Assembly (NCBI RefSeq): GCF_016861915.1
Contig: NZ_BOLX01000008.1
Coordinates: forward strand, 1-64,000
From: Apilactobacillus nanyangensis
GTDB lineage: Bacteria; Bacillota; Bacilli; Lactobacillales; Lactobacillaceae
Reading direction: 5' to 3'
Length of the DNA stretch: 64,000 bases
Position 1 is the first letter of the stretch; every line of letters starts with the position of its first letter. The notes below the pieces were generated by a model that saw only the letters and a list, made by a program, of their open reading frames with translations, was not told the DNA's origin and did not search any database. The position numbers were made by a program, and so were the translations under genes. Shown here piece after piece: positions 54,869-64,000 of this stretch.

Positions 54869-55538
54869 CTGTCTGCTATGTAATAAGGTGATGATATATG
54901 ACATGTCACTTTCTTTTTTATTGAGTTTTAAAAGACTACCAAAGAGATATGTTTGTGCAGAATGTATGAACCGATTTGTGAGAATCGACCAGACTAAAAC
55001 TTGCAAGTATTGTGGCCGTCAGATGGATAAGCCTGGAATATGTATTGATTGTCAGAAGTGGCATCAACTAGGGGAGGATTTTGTTAATCAATCTATCTTT
55101 CAATACAACGACGCGATGAAAGATTTTATGCATCGTTATAAGTTTGTCGGAGATTATCAGCTACGAATGATTTTTCAAGAAGAAATTAGAAAAGTGATTA
55201 GAAAAGATGTATTAATAGTTCCAATTCCAATTAGTACAGAAACAGAGATTAGTCGCGGATTTAACCAAGTTATTGGACTGCTAGGTGATATTGAATATGA
55301 AAACGCGTTAATGGTGAAAAGCAGTCATAAAGTGCGCCAATCTTCGCTTAATCGTAAGCAAAGGATCAGTAATAAACAGATTTTTTCGATTAATCCAAAA
55401 AGCATATCCGCTATAACGAATAAAAAAGTATTATTAGTAGATGACATTTACACGACTGGAACCACAATTAGACATGCTAAAGACATTCTTATGGAAAATG
55501 GTGCCAAACGAGTTTTAGGATTAACATTATGTCGATAA
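54861..55538 (+). CDS. comFC: ComF family protein, ComFC
   Basis: Competence protein partnering ComFA. The 225-aa protein has an N-terminal double zinc motif (CLLC, CAEC, CKYCG, CIDC) and a C-terminal phosphoribosyltransferase-like domain with LLVDDIYTTGTT. ATG lies within comFA. After its stop only 150 bp separate it from secA, whereas most lactobacilli have hpf there. Confidence 0.92.
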   Translation: MDSCLLCNKVMIYDMSLSFLLSFKRLPKRYVCAECMNRFVRIDQTKTCKYCGRQMDKPGICIDCQKWHQLGEDFVNQSIFQYNDAMKDFMHRYKFVGDYQLRMIFQEEIRKVIRKDVLIVPIPISTETEISRGFNQVIGLLGDIEYENALMVKSSHKVRQSSLNRKQRISNKQIFSINPKSISAITNKKVLLVDDIYTTGTTIRHAKDILMENGAKRVLGLTLCR

Positions 55539-55611
55539 GATAAGTTATTTCTATATAATAGCTATTTTTTTAGAAGAATTAGATAATCTGTTTTTAAAAA
55601 TGATAATTAAA

Positions 55612-55620
55612 TGTTAGAAT
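55612..55620 (+). promoter_or_regulatory. secA extended -10
   Basis: TG-T-TAGAAT at 55612-55620, in the 150-bp comFC-secA gap. No -35 of quality. The rest of the gap is AT-rich and codes for nothing I can support. Confidence 0.4.
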
Positions 55621-55688
55621 AAGAAAGATAGAATTTATATAAAACGAATAAAACATTAAAAACTAATTCACGGAAGGAAAATAAACAA

Positions 55689-58052
55689 ATGGCTAACATT
55701 TTAAGAAAATGGGTCGAAAGCGATAAGCGTGAAGTTAAAAGACTTAGTAAGATAGCTGACAAGGTTGAAGCATATGCCGATGAAATCAGCAAATTAAGCG
55801 ATGACGAACTAAAAGCTAAAACCCCAGAATTTCAACAACGTTATCAAGATGGGGAAACTCTTGATGACTTACTACCAGAAGCATTTGCAGTTGCCAGAGA
55901 AGGTGCTACTCGTGTATTAGGTTTGACTCCTTTCCATGTTCAAATCATGGGTGGAATTGTTCTACATGAAGGTAACATTTCAGAAATGAAGACTGGTGAA
56001 GGTAAGACATTGACTGCCACTATGCCAGTATACTTAAATGCATTAGCTGGTAAGGGTGTTCACGTTATTACTGTTAACGAATACCTATCACAACGTGATG
56101 CTGAACAAATGGGTGAACTATACAACTGGTTAGGTTTATCAGTAGGTGTTAACTTAACTGAAAAGAGCCCAGAAGAAAAACGTGAAGCATACAATGCCGA
56201 CATTACTTACTCAACTAACAGTGAAATCGGTTTTGATTACTTACGTGATAACATGGTTGTTTACAAAGAAGACATGGTTCAAAGACCTTTGAACTTTGCT
56301 ATCGTCGATGAAGTTGACTCCATCTTAATTGATGAAGCTAGAACTCCATTGATTATTTCAGGACAAGCTAAAGGTTCATCAGAACTATACATGCAAGCTG
56401 ATCAATTTGCTAAGACATTAAAGGAAAAAGATGACTTCAAGATTGACTTGGAATCAAAGACTGTTTCTCTAAATGATCAAGGAATTGAAAAGGCTGAAAA
56501 GTACTTCAACTTAAAGAACCTATATGACACTGATAACACAGCATTGACTCACCACATTGATGAAGCTTTGCGTGCTAACTACATCATGATTAAGGATAAG
56601 GATTACGTTGTTTCTGACGACGAAGTACTTATCGTTGATTCATTTACTGGTCGTATCATGGACGGTCGTCGTTTCTCTGATGGATTACACCAAGCCATTG
56701 AAGCTAAAGAAGGCGTAACCATTCAAGAAGAAAGTAAGACAATGGCCAATATTACTTACCAAAACTTATTCAGAATGTACAGCAAGCTTGCTGGTATGAC
56801 TGGTACTGCAAAGACAGAAGCTGATGAATTTAGAGAAATCTACAACATGGACGTTATCTCAATTCCAACCAACAGACCGGTTGCCAGAGTGGACGAACCT
56901 GACTTGTTGTACCCAACTCTACAATCAAAATTCGATGCTGTAGTAGATGAAATTAAAGAATTACACGATAAGGGACAACCAATCTTAATTGGTACTGTTG
57001 CCGTTGAAACTTCAGAATACATTTCAAAACGTTTAGACGATGCTGGTATTAAACACGAAGTGCTAAATGCCAAGAACCATGCTAAAGAAGCTGAAATCGT
57101 CGCAAATGCTGGTCAAAAGGGTGCGGTAACTATCGCCACCAACATGGCCGGTCGTGGTACTGATATTAAATTAGGACCGGGTGTTGTTGAATTAGGTGGA
57201 CTTGCCGTTATTGGTACTGAAAGACACGAATCCAGACGTATCGATAACCAATTACGTGGACGTTCAGGACGTCAAGGTGATCCAGGTCTATCACAATTCT
57301 ACCTATCACTAGAAGATGACCTAATGCGTCGTTTCGGTTCTGATAAGATTAAGAACTTTTTGGAAAGAATGAAAGTTGATGGTGATTCTGCTGTTATTAA
57401 GAGTCGTTTAATCACTAAGCAAGTTGAATCAGCACAAAAACGTGTTGAAGGTAACAACTATGATTCAAGAAAACAAGTTCTACAATATGATGACGTTATG
57501 AGACAACAACGTAGCGTTATTTATAACGAAAGATACCAAGTAATCACTGAAGATAAGTCATTGGATTGGGTTATGAAACCAATGGTTAAGAGAACAATCA
57601 ACCGCATTGTTAACTTACACACTCAAGGTGACAAGAAGGACTGGGATTTAAGTACTATTCTAGACTTTGCTATTAGTGCACTTGTTAGCCCTGATATGAT
57701 TAGCCTATCTGACTTAGAAGATAAGTCAGCTGATGAAATCAAGGAATTCTTGGTTGAATTATCTGAAAAAGTTTACAAGGAAAAGAAAGAACAACTATAC
57801 GACCCAGAACAAATGCTAGAATTTGAAAAGGTTGTTATTTTAAGAGTTGTTGATTCTCACTGGACTGATCATATTGATGAAATGGATCAATTGAGACAAT
57901 CAATTGGTTTAAGAGGTTATGGTCAATTGAACCCATTAGTTGAATACCAACGTGAAGGTTATCAAATGTTTGAAGAAATGGTCTCAGATATTGATTACGA
58001 TGCCACAAGATTGTTCATGAAAGCTGAAATCAGACAAAACATCGAAAGATAA
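55689..58052 (+). CDS. secA: Preprotein translocase ATPase SecA
   Basis: Motor of Sec protein export. The 787-aa protein has [11 protein letters not shown] (Walker A), [15 protein letters not shown] (Walker B), GRTDIK-type motif in [12 protein letters not shown] and [13 protein letters not shown]. It ends at AEIRQNIER without the C-terminal zinc/SEC-C segment, as is usual in lactobacilli. ATG after ACGGAAGGA. prfB follows a terminator. Confidence 0.96.
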   Translation: MANILRKWVESDKREVKRLSKIADKVEAYADEISKLSDDELKAKTPEFQQRYQDGETLDDLLPEAFAVAREGATRVLGLTPFHVQIMGGIVLHEGNISEMKTGEGKTLTATMPVYLNALAGKGVHVITVNEYLSQRDAEQMGELYNWLGLSVGVNLTEKSPEEKREAYNADITYSTNSEIGFDYLRDNMVVYKEDMVQRPLNFAIVDEVDSILIDEARTPLIISGQAKGSSELYMQADQFAKTLKEKDDFKIDLESKTVSLNDQGIEKAEKYFNLKNLYDTDNTALTHHIDEALRANYIMIKDKDYVVSDDEVLIVDSFTGRIMDGRRFSDGLHQAIEAKEGVTIQEESKTMANITYQNLFRMYSKLAGMTGTAKTEADEFREIYNMDVISIPTNRPVARVDEPDLLYPTLQSKFDAVVDEIKELHDKGQPILIGTVAVETSEYISKRLDDAGIKHEVLNAKNHAKEAEIVANAGQKGAVTIATNMAGRGTDIKLGPGVVELGGLAVIGTERHESRRIDNQLRGRSGRQGDPGLSQFYLSLEDDLMRRFGSDKIKNFLERMKVDGDSAVIKSRLITKQVESAQKRVEGNNYDSRKQVLQYDDVMRQQRSVIYNERYQVITEDKSLDWVMKPMVKRTINRIVNLHTQGDKKDWDLSTILDFAISALVSPDMISLSDLEDKSADEIKEFLVELSEKVYKEKKEQLYDPEQMLEFEKVVILRVVDSHWTDHIDEMDQLRQSIGLRGYGQLNPLVEYQREGYQMFEEMVSDIDYDATRLFMKAEIRQNIER

Positions 58053-58056
58053 TAAT

Positions 58057-58092
58057 AAAGCGAAGATGAACAGGAGTTCACTTCGCTTTTTT
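58057..58092 (+). terminator. secA terminator
   Basis: AAAGCGAAG (58057-58065) and TGAAC (58067-58071) pair with GTTCA (58076-58080) and CTTCGCTTT (58081-58089), one bulged A, then T. Confidence 0.85.
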
Positions 58093-58108
58093 GGTAAGGA
58101 GAGTAAGA

Positions 58109-59225
58109 ATGGAACTAGCTGATGCTAAAAATGAAATAAGTCAAATCAAAAAAGCCATCCAAGGCTTTAGGGGGTCTCTTTGACTTAGATTCCCTTCAAG
58201 AAAGCATTGAAATTAACGAAGCTAAGATGGCCGAACCTGGATTCTGGGATAATCCAGAAACAGCTCAAAGCTTTATTAATGAAAACAATCGTTTAAAGAA
58301 AAAGTACGATAATTTTAATGAACTTAATGAAGAGGCTGAAGACCTAGAAGTTAATCTAGAATTAATCGAAGAAGAAAATGATGATTCAATGATGGAGGAA
58401 TTCGAAGAGTCTTTAGCAAAAACTAAGTCACATCTTGAAAAGTACAGATTAGGAATGCTACTAAATGGTAAGTATGACTCCAATAATGCAATCTTGGAAA
58501 TCCATCCAGGTGCTGGTGGAACTGAATCACATGATTGGGGAATGATGTTATTTAGAATGTATACTAGATGGGCAGAACAAAATGGTTTTAAATTAGAAAC
58601 TTTGAACTACCAAGCTGGCGAAGTTGCTGGAATTGATACAGCAACAATCTTAGTTAGTGGTGAAAATGCATACGGATATCTAAAATCAGAAAAAGGTGTC
58701 CACCGTTTAGTTAGAATTTCACCATTTGATTCTGCCGGCCGTCGTCATACATCATTTGCCTCTGTCGATGTAATGCCAGAATTAGATGACACTGTCGATA
58801 TTGAGATTAATCCTGCCGACTTACGAGTTGATGTATACCGTGCCAGTGGTGCCGGTGGACAACACGTTAACAAGACTTCTTCAGCAGTTCGTATTACTCA
58901 TGAACCTACCGGGATTGTAGTGGCCAGTCAAGCTCAACGTTCACAACTACAAAATAGAGAAACTGCCATGAATATGTTGAAATCCAAACTTTACGAATTA
59001 GAAGAAGAAAAGAAGGAACAACAAAAGGCACAATTAGAGGGTGAACAAAAAGAGATTGGTTGGGGTTCACAAATCAGATCTTATGTTTTCCATCCATATT
59101 CAATGGTTAAGGACCATCGAACAAACTATGAAACAGCAAAGGCACAAGATGTGATGGATGGAGATATTAATCCATTCATTAATGCATACTTGCAATGGAA
59201 ATTAAGTAAAAGAAATCCAGAATAG
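58109..59225 (+). CDS. prfB: Peptide chain release factor 2, with programmed +1 frameshift
   Basis: Releases peptides at UAA and UGA. Reading starts at ATG 58109 after AAGGAGAG. After 24 codons the ribosome meets CTT TGA at 58178-58183, with an SD-like AGGGGG at 58169-58174, and must shift +1 (skip T58181, read GAC) to continue to 59225. This is the standard RF2 autoregulatory shift. The joined protein is 371 aa, normal for RF2. The GGQ motif lies in GAGGQHVNKTSSAVRIT; the codon-recognition region is RISPFDSAGRRHTSF. Confidence 0.95.
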
Positions 59226-59235
59226 GGGTATTTAA

Positions 59236-60390
59236 ATGAACAGTTTATGGATGACATTGTTAATATTCGTTCAACCGGTATTGTGGTTGGGAATATTAAG
59301 AAATTACATTATCTACCGCAAACGTATTAAACGTGAAAGAAATGATTTTAACACTTCAATATCACCAAACGATTTTGAAATGAAACATTTTTGGTTGAGT
59401 TTCGTAATTCTTGGAATTATTGGAAGTATTGTTTCAATGGCCTTAGGAATTTATCTATCGCTTCCTTGGATCATTATCTATGAAGCTCTGATAATAATTA
59501 ACTTGATTATTATTCCAGGTCAATTCTTTACAGTGTTAAATTTAGTGATTGCGACTGCTTTGACATTTGCAACATATAAATTTGATTTATTTACTTATAT
59601 TAATATAGAGAAAATCAACACTTCATCTATCTCACTATCAAATGCATTAATGTTATTAGTGACAGTATTCTTCGTTTCCGCATTGTATATGAAGATGTTC
59701 TTAGGAAATTATCAATCGCCAAAGATTTTTAAAAACCAACGTGGAAATAAGGTTGCTGGATACTTAAGCAAGGAATTCGCAGTTCTACCAATTGCTGTAT
59801 TAATTCCTGGCGATCAAATTCATGCGTTGATTGATTGGTGGCCAGTATTTTCAATGGGACAACACCAATTTACAATCTTTATTTTACCGGTACTGATTGG
59901 AATCAGATTTACTATTTTTAAATCAATGCCAAAAGAATTTTTCAAAAAGTTGTCTAATCGTTTGTTATGGTTAACATGTTTGGGTATTATTCTAGTTGTT
60001 GCAACTTATCTACTAAATGGATTGGATAACATTGAATTGATTTCAATGGCTGTAATGGCAGTGGTTTACTTACTAGTTTTGATTAGAACCAAACGCAAAG
60101 ATAGTAAAAAAGCTAAGTGGTTTTCAGATGCGGTTAATGGCTTAAGAGTAATTGCCGTTAGAAAAGACACACCAGCTGAAAAGATGGGTGTTGAAATGGG
60201 TGATTTAATCGTCGAAGTTAACAACATTCAAGTAAGTACTGAAGATGATTTCTACAAAGCCACTTTGACATCACCAACATTTTGTCGATTAAAAGTATTG
60301 AACAGACAAGATCGTATCAAAATTATGGAAAGTGCCATTTACAGTGATTCACCAAACGAGCTTGGTGTAGTTGTAATTAAAGAAAAGTAA
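59236..60390 (+). CDS. Multi-pass membrane protein with C-terminal PDZ domain (MinJ-like)
   Basis: A 384-aa protein with seven or eight hydrophobic helices over about residues 1-285 and a C-terminal PDZ domain (about 295-380) with VIAVRKDTPAEKMGVEMGD and VEVNNIQVSTEDDFYKA. This layout and size match B. subtilis MinJ, which links DivIVA to the Min system, but sequence alone does not prove that role. ATG after AGGGGTAT, 10 nt after prfB, so co-transcription is likely. Confidence 0.8.
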   Translation: MNSLWMTLLIFVQPVLWLGILRNYIIYRKRIKRERNDFNTSISPNDFEMKHFWLSFVILGIIGSIVSMALGIYLSLPWIIIYEALIIINLIIIPGQFFTVLNLVIATALTFATYKFDLFTYINIEKINTSSISLSNALMLLVTVFFVSALYMKMFLGNYQSPKIFKNQRGNKVAGYLSKEFAVLPIAVLIPGDQIHALIDWWPVFSMGQHQFTIFILPVLIGIRFTIFKSMPKEFFKKLSNRLLWLTCLGIILVVATYLLNGLDNIELISMAVMAVVYLLVLIRTKRKDSKKAKWFSDAVNGLRVIAVRKDTPAEKMGVEMGDLIVEVNNIQVSTEDDFYKATLTSPTFCRLKVLNRQDRIKIMESAIYSDSPNELGVVVIKEK

Positions 60391-60444
60391 CTTAAGATTG
60401 ATTTAATAAACGTTATTTAAAATGTCATTCAACGAGGAGGTATT

Positions 60445-60714
60445 ATGATGACTAAAATTTACCGTTCACAAACAGATCGTGTATTAACAGGATTATTAGG
60501 CGGAATTGCCGAATATTTCCATATCAATTCTCAAATTTTAAGAATTATATTTGTGGTTCTATCTATTTTTCCGGGCCATCTCATTGCCGGATTATTAATT
60601 TATGTAATTTGTTTAGTGGTAGTTCCAGCAAATCCCAATGTTTACGGTGTACACAAAAACACTGATAAGCAAACTCGTCGCAATTTAACAGACGTTGATG
60701 AATTTGATAAGTAA
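60445..60714 (+). CDS. PspC-domain membrane protein
   Basis: An 89-aa PspC-type protein. The start KIYRSQTDRVLTGLLGGIAE is the PspC hallmark, followed by a helix-turn-like segment and one strongly hydrophobic helix (about 35-68). The C-terminal tail is charged. AGGAGGT precedes two adjacent ATGs (60445, 60448). It may sense envelope stress. yvlD follows 11 nt later. Confidence 0.88.
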   Translation: MMTKIYRSQTDRVLTGLLGGIAEYFHINSQILRIIFVVLSIFPGHLIAGLLIYVICLVVVPANPNVYGVHKNTDKQTRRNLTDVDEFDK

Positions 60715-60725
60715 GAGGTGAACCC

Positions 60726-61061
60726 ATGAGAATTCTAGGAAGAATATTGATTAACACATTGCTGTTTATTGCAATTGCCGGCTTCTTCCAGGGAAGCTTT
60801 TATGTAGCTTCAATTGGAACAGCAGTAGTAGCAGCAATTGTTTTAGCAATTCTAAACGCACTGGTAAAACCAGTTTTGTTTATTTTATCCTTGCCAATTA
60901 ACTTGGTAACACTAGGATTATTCAGTATTATATTGAATGGAATAATGTTGGAACTAACATCATTTGTGGTGGGAAACACCTTCCATTTTGCTTCATTCGG
61001 GATGGCAGTGATTGTTGCTTTGATTATGTCAATTTGTAACGTCATTTTGTCTGATTACTAA
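60726..61061 (+). CDS. yvlD: YvlD family (phage holin 4-like) membrane protein
   Basis: A 111-aa protein with four membrane helices. Typical parts are GTAVVAAIVLAILNALVKPV and LPINLVTLGLFSIILNG. The family is often encoded with PspC proteins, as here, and is linked to envelope stress. Despite the domain name it is not evidence of a prophage. ATG after AAGAGGTG. Confidence 0.88.
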   Translation: MRILGRILINTLLFIAIAGFFQGSFYVASIGTAVVAAIVLAILNALVKPVLFILSLPINLVTLGLFSIILNGIMLELTSFVVGNTFHFASFGMAVIVALIMSICNVILSDY

Positions 61062-61102
61062 ATTAGTTTTTAAAAAAATATAATAACATGATAAAATTAT
61101 CT

Positions 61103-61108
61103 TATAAT
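61103..61108 (+). promoter_or_regulatory. hprK -10 box
   Basis: TATAAT at 61103-61108, 18 nt before the hprK ATG. No clear -35. Confidence 0.35.
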
Positions 61109-61125
61109 AAAGTGGAGGAAAGACT

Positions 61126-62064
61126 ATGGCATACAGCGTAACGGTTGCCGATCTTGTTGAAAATACTCACCTAGATATTTTCTATGGTGAAGAATACTTA
61201 GATCGACCAATCACCACGAGCGACATTTCACGCCCCGGTTTGGAATTAACAGGATACTTTAATTACTACCCATCAAAGAGAATTCAATTACTTGGTATTA
61301 CTGAAACATCATATGCTAAGGGAATGGATAGTAATGAACTGTTTGATGTAATGAAGAAGATGTGTTTACCAGAAACACCAGCATTTGTTATTTCAACTCA
61401 ATTAGATCCACCTGATGAATTAATTCGTGCTGCTAAGAACCAACACATTCCAGTATTGGGTTCTAAGTTAACAACTTCTCGAGTACTAAGTAACATGACT
61501 AACTACTTGGAAGGTAAATTAGCTGAAAGAAAATCAATTCATGGTGTGCTAATTGACGTATACGGTTTAGGGGTACTAATGACAGGGGACTCTGGAATTG
61601 GTAAGAGTGAAACTGCCTTAGAACTTGTTAAACGTGGTCACAGATTAATTGCTGATGATCGTGTTGAAGTTTATCAACAAGATGAACAAACACTAATTGG
61701 ACAAGCGCCGATGATTCTAAGACACCTATTAGAAATTAGAGGAATTGGGATTATTGATGTTATGAACCTATTTGGTGCTGGTGCCGTTCGTTCACAGACC
61801 AAGGTTGATTTAATTGTTCACCTAGAAAACTGGTCTGATGATACTCCATATGATAGATTAGGTAATGGCGACGAAACTCGTCGTATCTTTGACGTTGATG
61901 TTCAAAGAGTAAGCATTCCTGTTAAAACCGGTCGTAACTTAGCTATCATTATCGAAGCAGCAGCTATGAACTACCGTGCTAAGAAGATGGGTTATGATGC
62001 TACAAAGGTATTCGATGATAACCTAAACAATCTAATTAAAGAAAATTCAGGCAACAAAAAATAA
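61126..62064 (+). CDS. hprK: HPr kinase/phosphorylase
   Basis: Phosphorylates and dephosphorylates HPr at Ser46, setting carbon catabolite repression. The 312-aa protein has Walker A TGDSGIGKSE (about 153-162) and the family signature LEIRGIGIIDVMNLFGAGAV, with a C-terminal ALNYRA-type end (MNYRAKKMGYDA). ATG after GTGGAGG. Heads hprK-lgt-gpsA. Confidence 0.95.
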   Translation: MAYSVTVADLVENTHLDIFYGEEYLDRPITTSDISRPGLELTGYFNYYPSKRIQLLGITETSYAKGMDSNELFDVMKKMCLPETPAFVISTQLDPPDELIRAAKNQHIPVLGSKLTTSRVLSNMTNYLEGKLAERKSIHGVLIDVYGLGVLMTGDSGIGKSETALELVKRGHRLIADDRVEVYQQDEQTLIGQAPMILRHLLEIRGIGIIDVMNLFGAGAVRSQTKVDLIVHLENWSDDTPYDRLGNGDETRRIFDVDVQRVSIPVKTGRNLAIIIEAAAMNYRAKKMGYDATKVFDDNLNNLIKENSGNKK

Positions 62065-62089
62065 TCCTCTTTTTTAGGAAGTGAATATA

Positions 62090-62911
62090 ATGTCAATTGC
62101 GTTAAATCCAATTGCGTTTAACCTTGGACCTATCTTGGTTCACTGGTATGGTATTTTTATTGCCACAGCAGTCTTAATTGCTGTTTATCTATCAGTTAAA
62201 GAAGGAAGAAAACGCGGGATTCAACCTGATAATATTTACGATATGATTCTATGGGCTTTGCCGGTGGCAATCATTTGTGCTCGTATTTATTATGTTGTAT
62301 TTCAATGGTCTTACTACAGTCAACACCTAAATGAGATTGTTAAAATATGGGATGGAGGAATTGCCATCTATGGTGCCTTGATTGGTGCTTTTGTAGTGGT
62401 ATTCTTATACTGTAGAAGTAAGTTAATTTCGGTATGGGCAATGCTTGATGTAATTGCACCAACCGTAATTATGGGTCAAGGAATTGGTAGATGGGGAAAC
62501 TTCATGAACCAAGAAGCTTTTGGTAAAATTACCAGCTTAGCATTCTTGAAGTCATTAAACCTACCAAGTTTTATTATTAACCAAATGTTTATTCAAGGAT
62601 TTTATCGCCAACCAACGTTCTTATATGAATCATTATGGGATTTGTTAGGATTTGTTTTATTAATGAATCTTCGTCAAATTCAAGGATTCTTCAAACGTGG
62701 TGAAGTGATATTATCATATGTTATTTGGTACTCATTCGGACGATTCTTCGTTGAAGGGATGAGAACTGACAGTTTAATGCTATTTAGTGGAATTAGAGTT
62801 TCACAATTACTATCGATTGTTTTATTTATTGGTGCAATCGGGTTAATGATCTATCGTCGAAAACATGATTCTGATTTGCCTTACTACTTAGATGGTAGCA
62901 AGTTACAATAA
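62090..62911 (+). CDS. lgt: Prolipoprotein diacylglyceryl transferase
   Basis: Adds diacylglycerol to the lipobox cysteine of prolipoproteins in the membrane. The protein has seven helices and the Lgt signature GQGIGRWGNFMNQEAFG, with RQPTFLYESLWD later. I start at ATG 62090, six bases after AGGAAGTG, giving 273 aa; the in-frame GTG 62081 lies in that site. 25 nt after hprK. Confidence 0.94.
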   Translation: MSIALNPIAFNLGPILVHWYGIFIATAVLIAVYLSVKEGRKRGIQPDNIYDMILWALPVAIICARIYYVVFQWSYYSQHLNEIVKIWDGGIAIYGALIGAFVVVFLYCRSKLISVWAMLDVIAPTVIMGQGIGRWGNFMNQEAFGKITSLAFLKSLNLPSFIINQMFIQGFYRQPTFLYESLWDLLGFVLLMNLRQIQGFFKRGEVILSYVIWYSFGRFFVEGMRTDSLMLFSGIRVSQLLSIVLFIGAIGLMIYRRKHDSDLPYYLDGSKLQ

Positions 62912-62932
62912 TTTTAAGGAGCTATATTTATT

Positions 62933-63949
62933 ATGGTAGAAAAAATTGCAGTATTAGGAGCAGGCTCATGGGGAAGCATGCTTGCTAATATTTTAGTCGA
63001 AAATGGTAATGAAGTGCGTTTATGGTCATACAAACAATCACAAGTTGATGAACTAAACAATAAACACACAAACGAAAAATACATCAAAGACTTTACATAT
63101 CCAAAAGAACTAGTTGCTTACGCTGATATGAAGGAAGCAATTAGAGGCGTTGATGATATTTTATTTGTTGTTCCAGCGCAAGTTACAAGAAGCACAGCTA
63201 AACAAGTAAATGAAATCCTAGAAGAACTAGACATGAAAGTAAACATCATTCATGGTAGCAAGGGAATCGAACAAAAGACTTACAAACGTATGTCAGAAGT
63301 TCTAGCTGATGAAATCGATGAAAGCCATCGTAGATCAATTTCAGTAATTTCAGGACCTAGTCAAGCTGAATCAGTTGCTAAACATGATATTACATTGGTA
63401 ACTACTGCTTCAGAAAACATCAAAGATGCTGAACATATTCAATCATTATTCATTAATGACTACTTCAGAGTTTATACTAATGACGACATTATTGGTGTTG
63501 AAATTGGTGCTGCTCTAAAGAATATTATCGCTATTGGTGCTGGTGCACTTTACGGATTAGGTTATGCTGATAACGCTAAAGCAGCATTGATGACTCGTGG
63601 ACTTGCTGAAATTTCTCGTTTGGGAACTTCATTCGGCGCTAATCCATTAACATTCACTGGTCTGTCAGGATTTGGTGATGTGATTGTTACTGCAACAAGT
63701 AGTGACTCACGTAACTGGCGTGCAGGATATCAACTAGGTAAGGGAGAAACCTTAGATGATATCGTTAAGAACATGGGAATGGTTATTGAAGGTATCGCAA
63801 CTGCAGAAGCTGCGTACGAACTAGCCAACCAACGTGGCATTGATATGCCAATTACTTCAGCAATTTACAAGGTACTACACAAAGAAATTACAATTGATGA
63901 TGCAATTTCTCAATTAATGCACCGTAAAGGTAGAGCTGAATTAGATTAA
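62933..63949 (+). CDS. gpsA: Glycerol-3-phosphate dehydrogenase [NAD(P)+]
   Basis: Reduces dihydroxyacetone phosphate to glycerol-3-phosphate for phospholipids. The 338-aa protein has the Rossmann GAGSWGSMLANILVENG, VSVISGPSQAESVA (substrate side), EIGAALKNIIAIGAGA with the catalytic Lys, and LSGFGDVIVTA. ATG after AAGGAGC. Third gene of the hprK group. Confidence 0.95.
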   Translation: MVEKIAVLGAGSWGSMLANILVENGNEVRLWSYKQSQVDELNNKHTNEKYIKDFTYPKELVAYADMKEAIRGVDDILFVVPAQVTRSTAKQVNEILEELDMKVNIIHGSKGIEQKTYKRMSEVLADEIDESHRRSISVISGPSQAESVAKHDITLVTTASENIKDAEHIQSLFINDYFRVYTNDDIIGVEIGAALKNIIAIGAGALYGLGYADNAKAALMTRGLAEISRLGTSFGANPLTFTGLSGFGDVIVTATSSDSRNWRAGYQLGKGETLDDIVKNMGMVIEGIATAEAAYELANQRGIDMPITSAIYKVLHKEITIDDAISQLMHRKGRAELD

Positions 63950-63992
63950 GATTTAAGAAATAGAAAAATATAAAAAATAGGAGTTTATATTC

Positions 63993-64000
63993 ATGAAGAA
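63993..64000 (+). CDS. Start of the next gene, probably galU (partial)
   Basis: ATG AAG AA at the edge, preceded by TAGGAG about 9 nt upstream. In lactobacilli galU, encoding UTP-glucose-1-phosphate uridylyltransferase, usually follows gpsA and begins MKK, but only two full codons are visible, so the identity is inferred from gene order alone. Confidence 0.45.

Noticed and set aside
60726-61061. Evidence of a prophage from the holin-4-like domain
   Set aside because: The family is a chromosomal envelope protein commonly beside PspC; no other phage genes are present.

Overview
This 64 kb window is a stretch of core chromosome from a low-GC Gram-positive bacterium, almost certainly a member of the Lactobacillaceae. 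The evidence is gene order and content: 5S rRNA followed by tRNA-Asn; dut-radA-yacL-gltX-cysS-mrnC-rlmB-yacP-sigH-rpmG-secE-nusG-rplKA-rplJL; tadA-SRP RNA-dnaX-ybaB-recR-yaaL-tmk-darA-holB-yabA-rsmI; tsaB-rimI-tsaD; ydiF/rex-groESL; tagO/yvyE-comFA-comFC-secA-prfB; and hprK-lgt-gpsA-(galU). Class Ib nrdHEF, PepC, DtpT, NAD salvage by PncB/NadE, an acyl-ACP thioesterase and a short SRP RNA agree. The tRNA genes carry no encoded CCA. The AT-rich composition would fit a small-genome heterofermentative genus, but I cannot fix genus or species from sequence reading.

Layout: 1-2460 holds the tail of an rRNA operon, tRNA-Asn/Thr, a peptide transporter and tRNA-Tyr/Gln. 2460-11162 holds proC, a GntR regulator, tagA, the NAD-salvage operon (pncB-nadE-small gene) and tex-sprT-homoserine-kinase-like. 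11163-17024 holds tRNA-Leu/His/Gln, an LCP wall ligase, an EamA transporter, a phosphoglycerate mutase, pepC and rpiA. 17025-29185 is the repair/aminoacyl-tRNA synthetase/RNA-processing/ribosomal-protein block. 29313-35554 holds mprF and nrdHEF. 35763-46726 is the tadA/SRP/dnaX/recR/tmk/holB block followed by the tsaB-rimI-tsaD genes for tRNA t6A. 46764-58052 holds ABC-F, Rex, GroESL, TagO, YvyE, ComF and SecA. 58109 to the end holds prfB with its programmed frameshift, a MinJ-like PDZ protein, small membrane proteins, hprK, lgt, gpsA and the first codons of the next gene.

Most genes serve translation, replication/repair, secretion and the cell envelope. Several regulatory layers are legible in the DNA: a CIRCE element before groESL, paired NrdR boxes spaced 32 bp apart upstream of nrdHEF, an L10 leader with attenuator, two leader segments resembling the 23S rRNA L1-binding site (before rplK and before rplA), the prfB +1 frameshift, and compact terminators shared by convergent genes.

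I see no prophage, insertion sequence, CRISPR array, toxin-antitoxin pair or defence island. The points most worth a second look are regulatory or evolutionary: no hpf gene in the comFC-secA gap, a homoserine-kinase-like protein with altered signature motifs, an RsmI with an altered EDTR motif, a tRNA-Leu promoter whose -10 box lies inside the loop of the upstream terminator, a tRNA-Leu with anticodon AAG, and a terminator between nrdH and nrdE. In several genes I moved the start to the codon that the Shine-Dalgarno sequence supports, and each entry says so.
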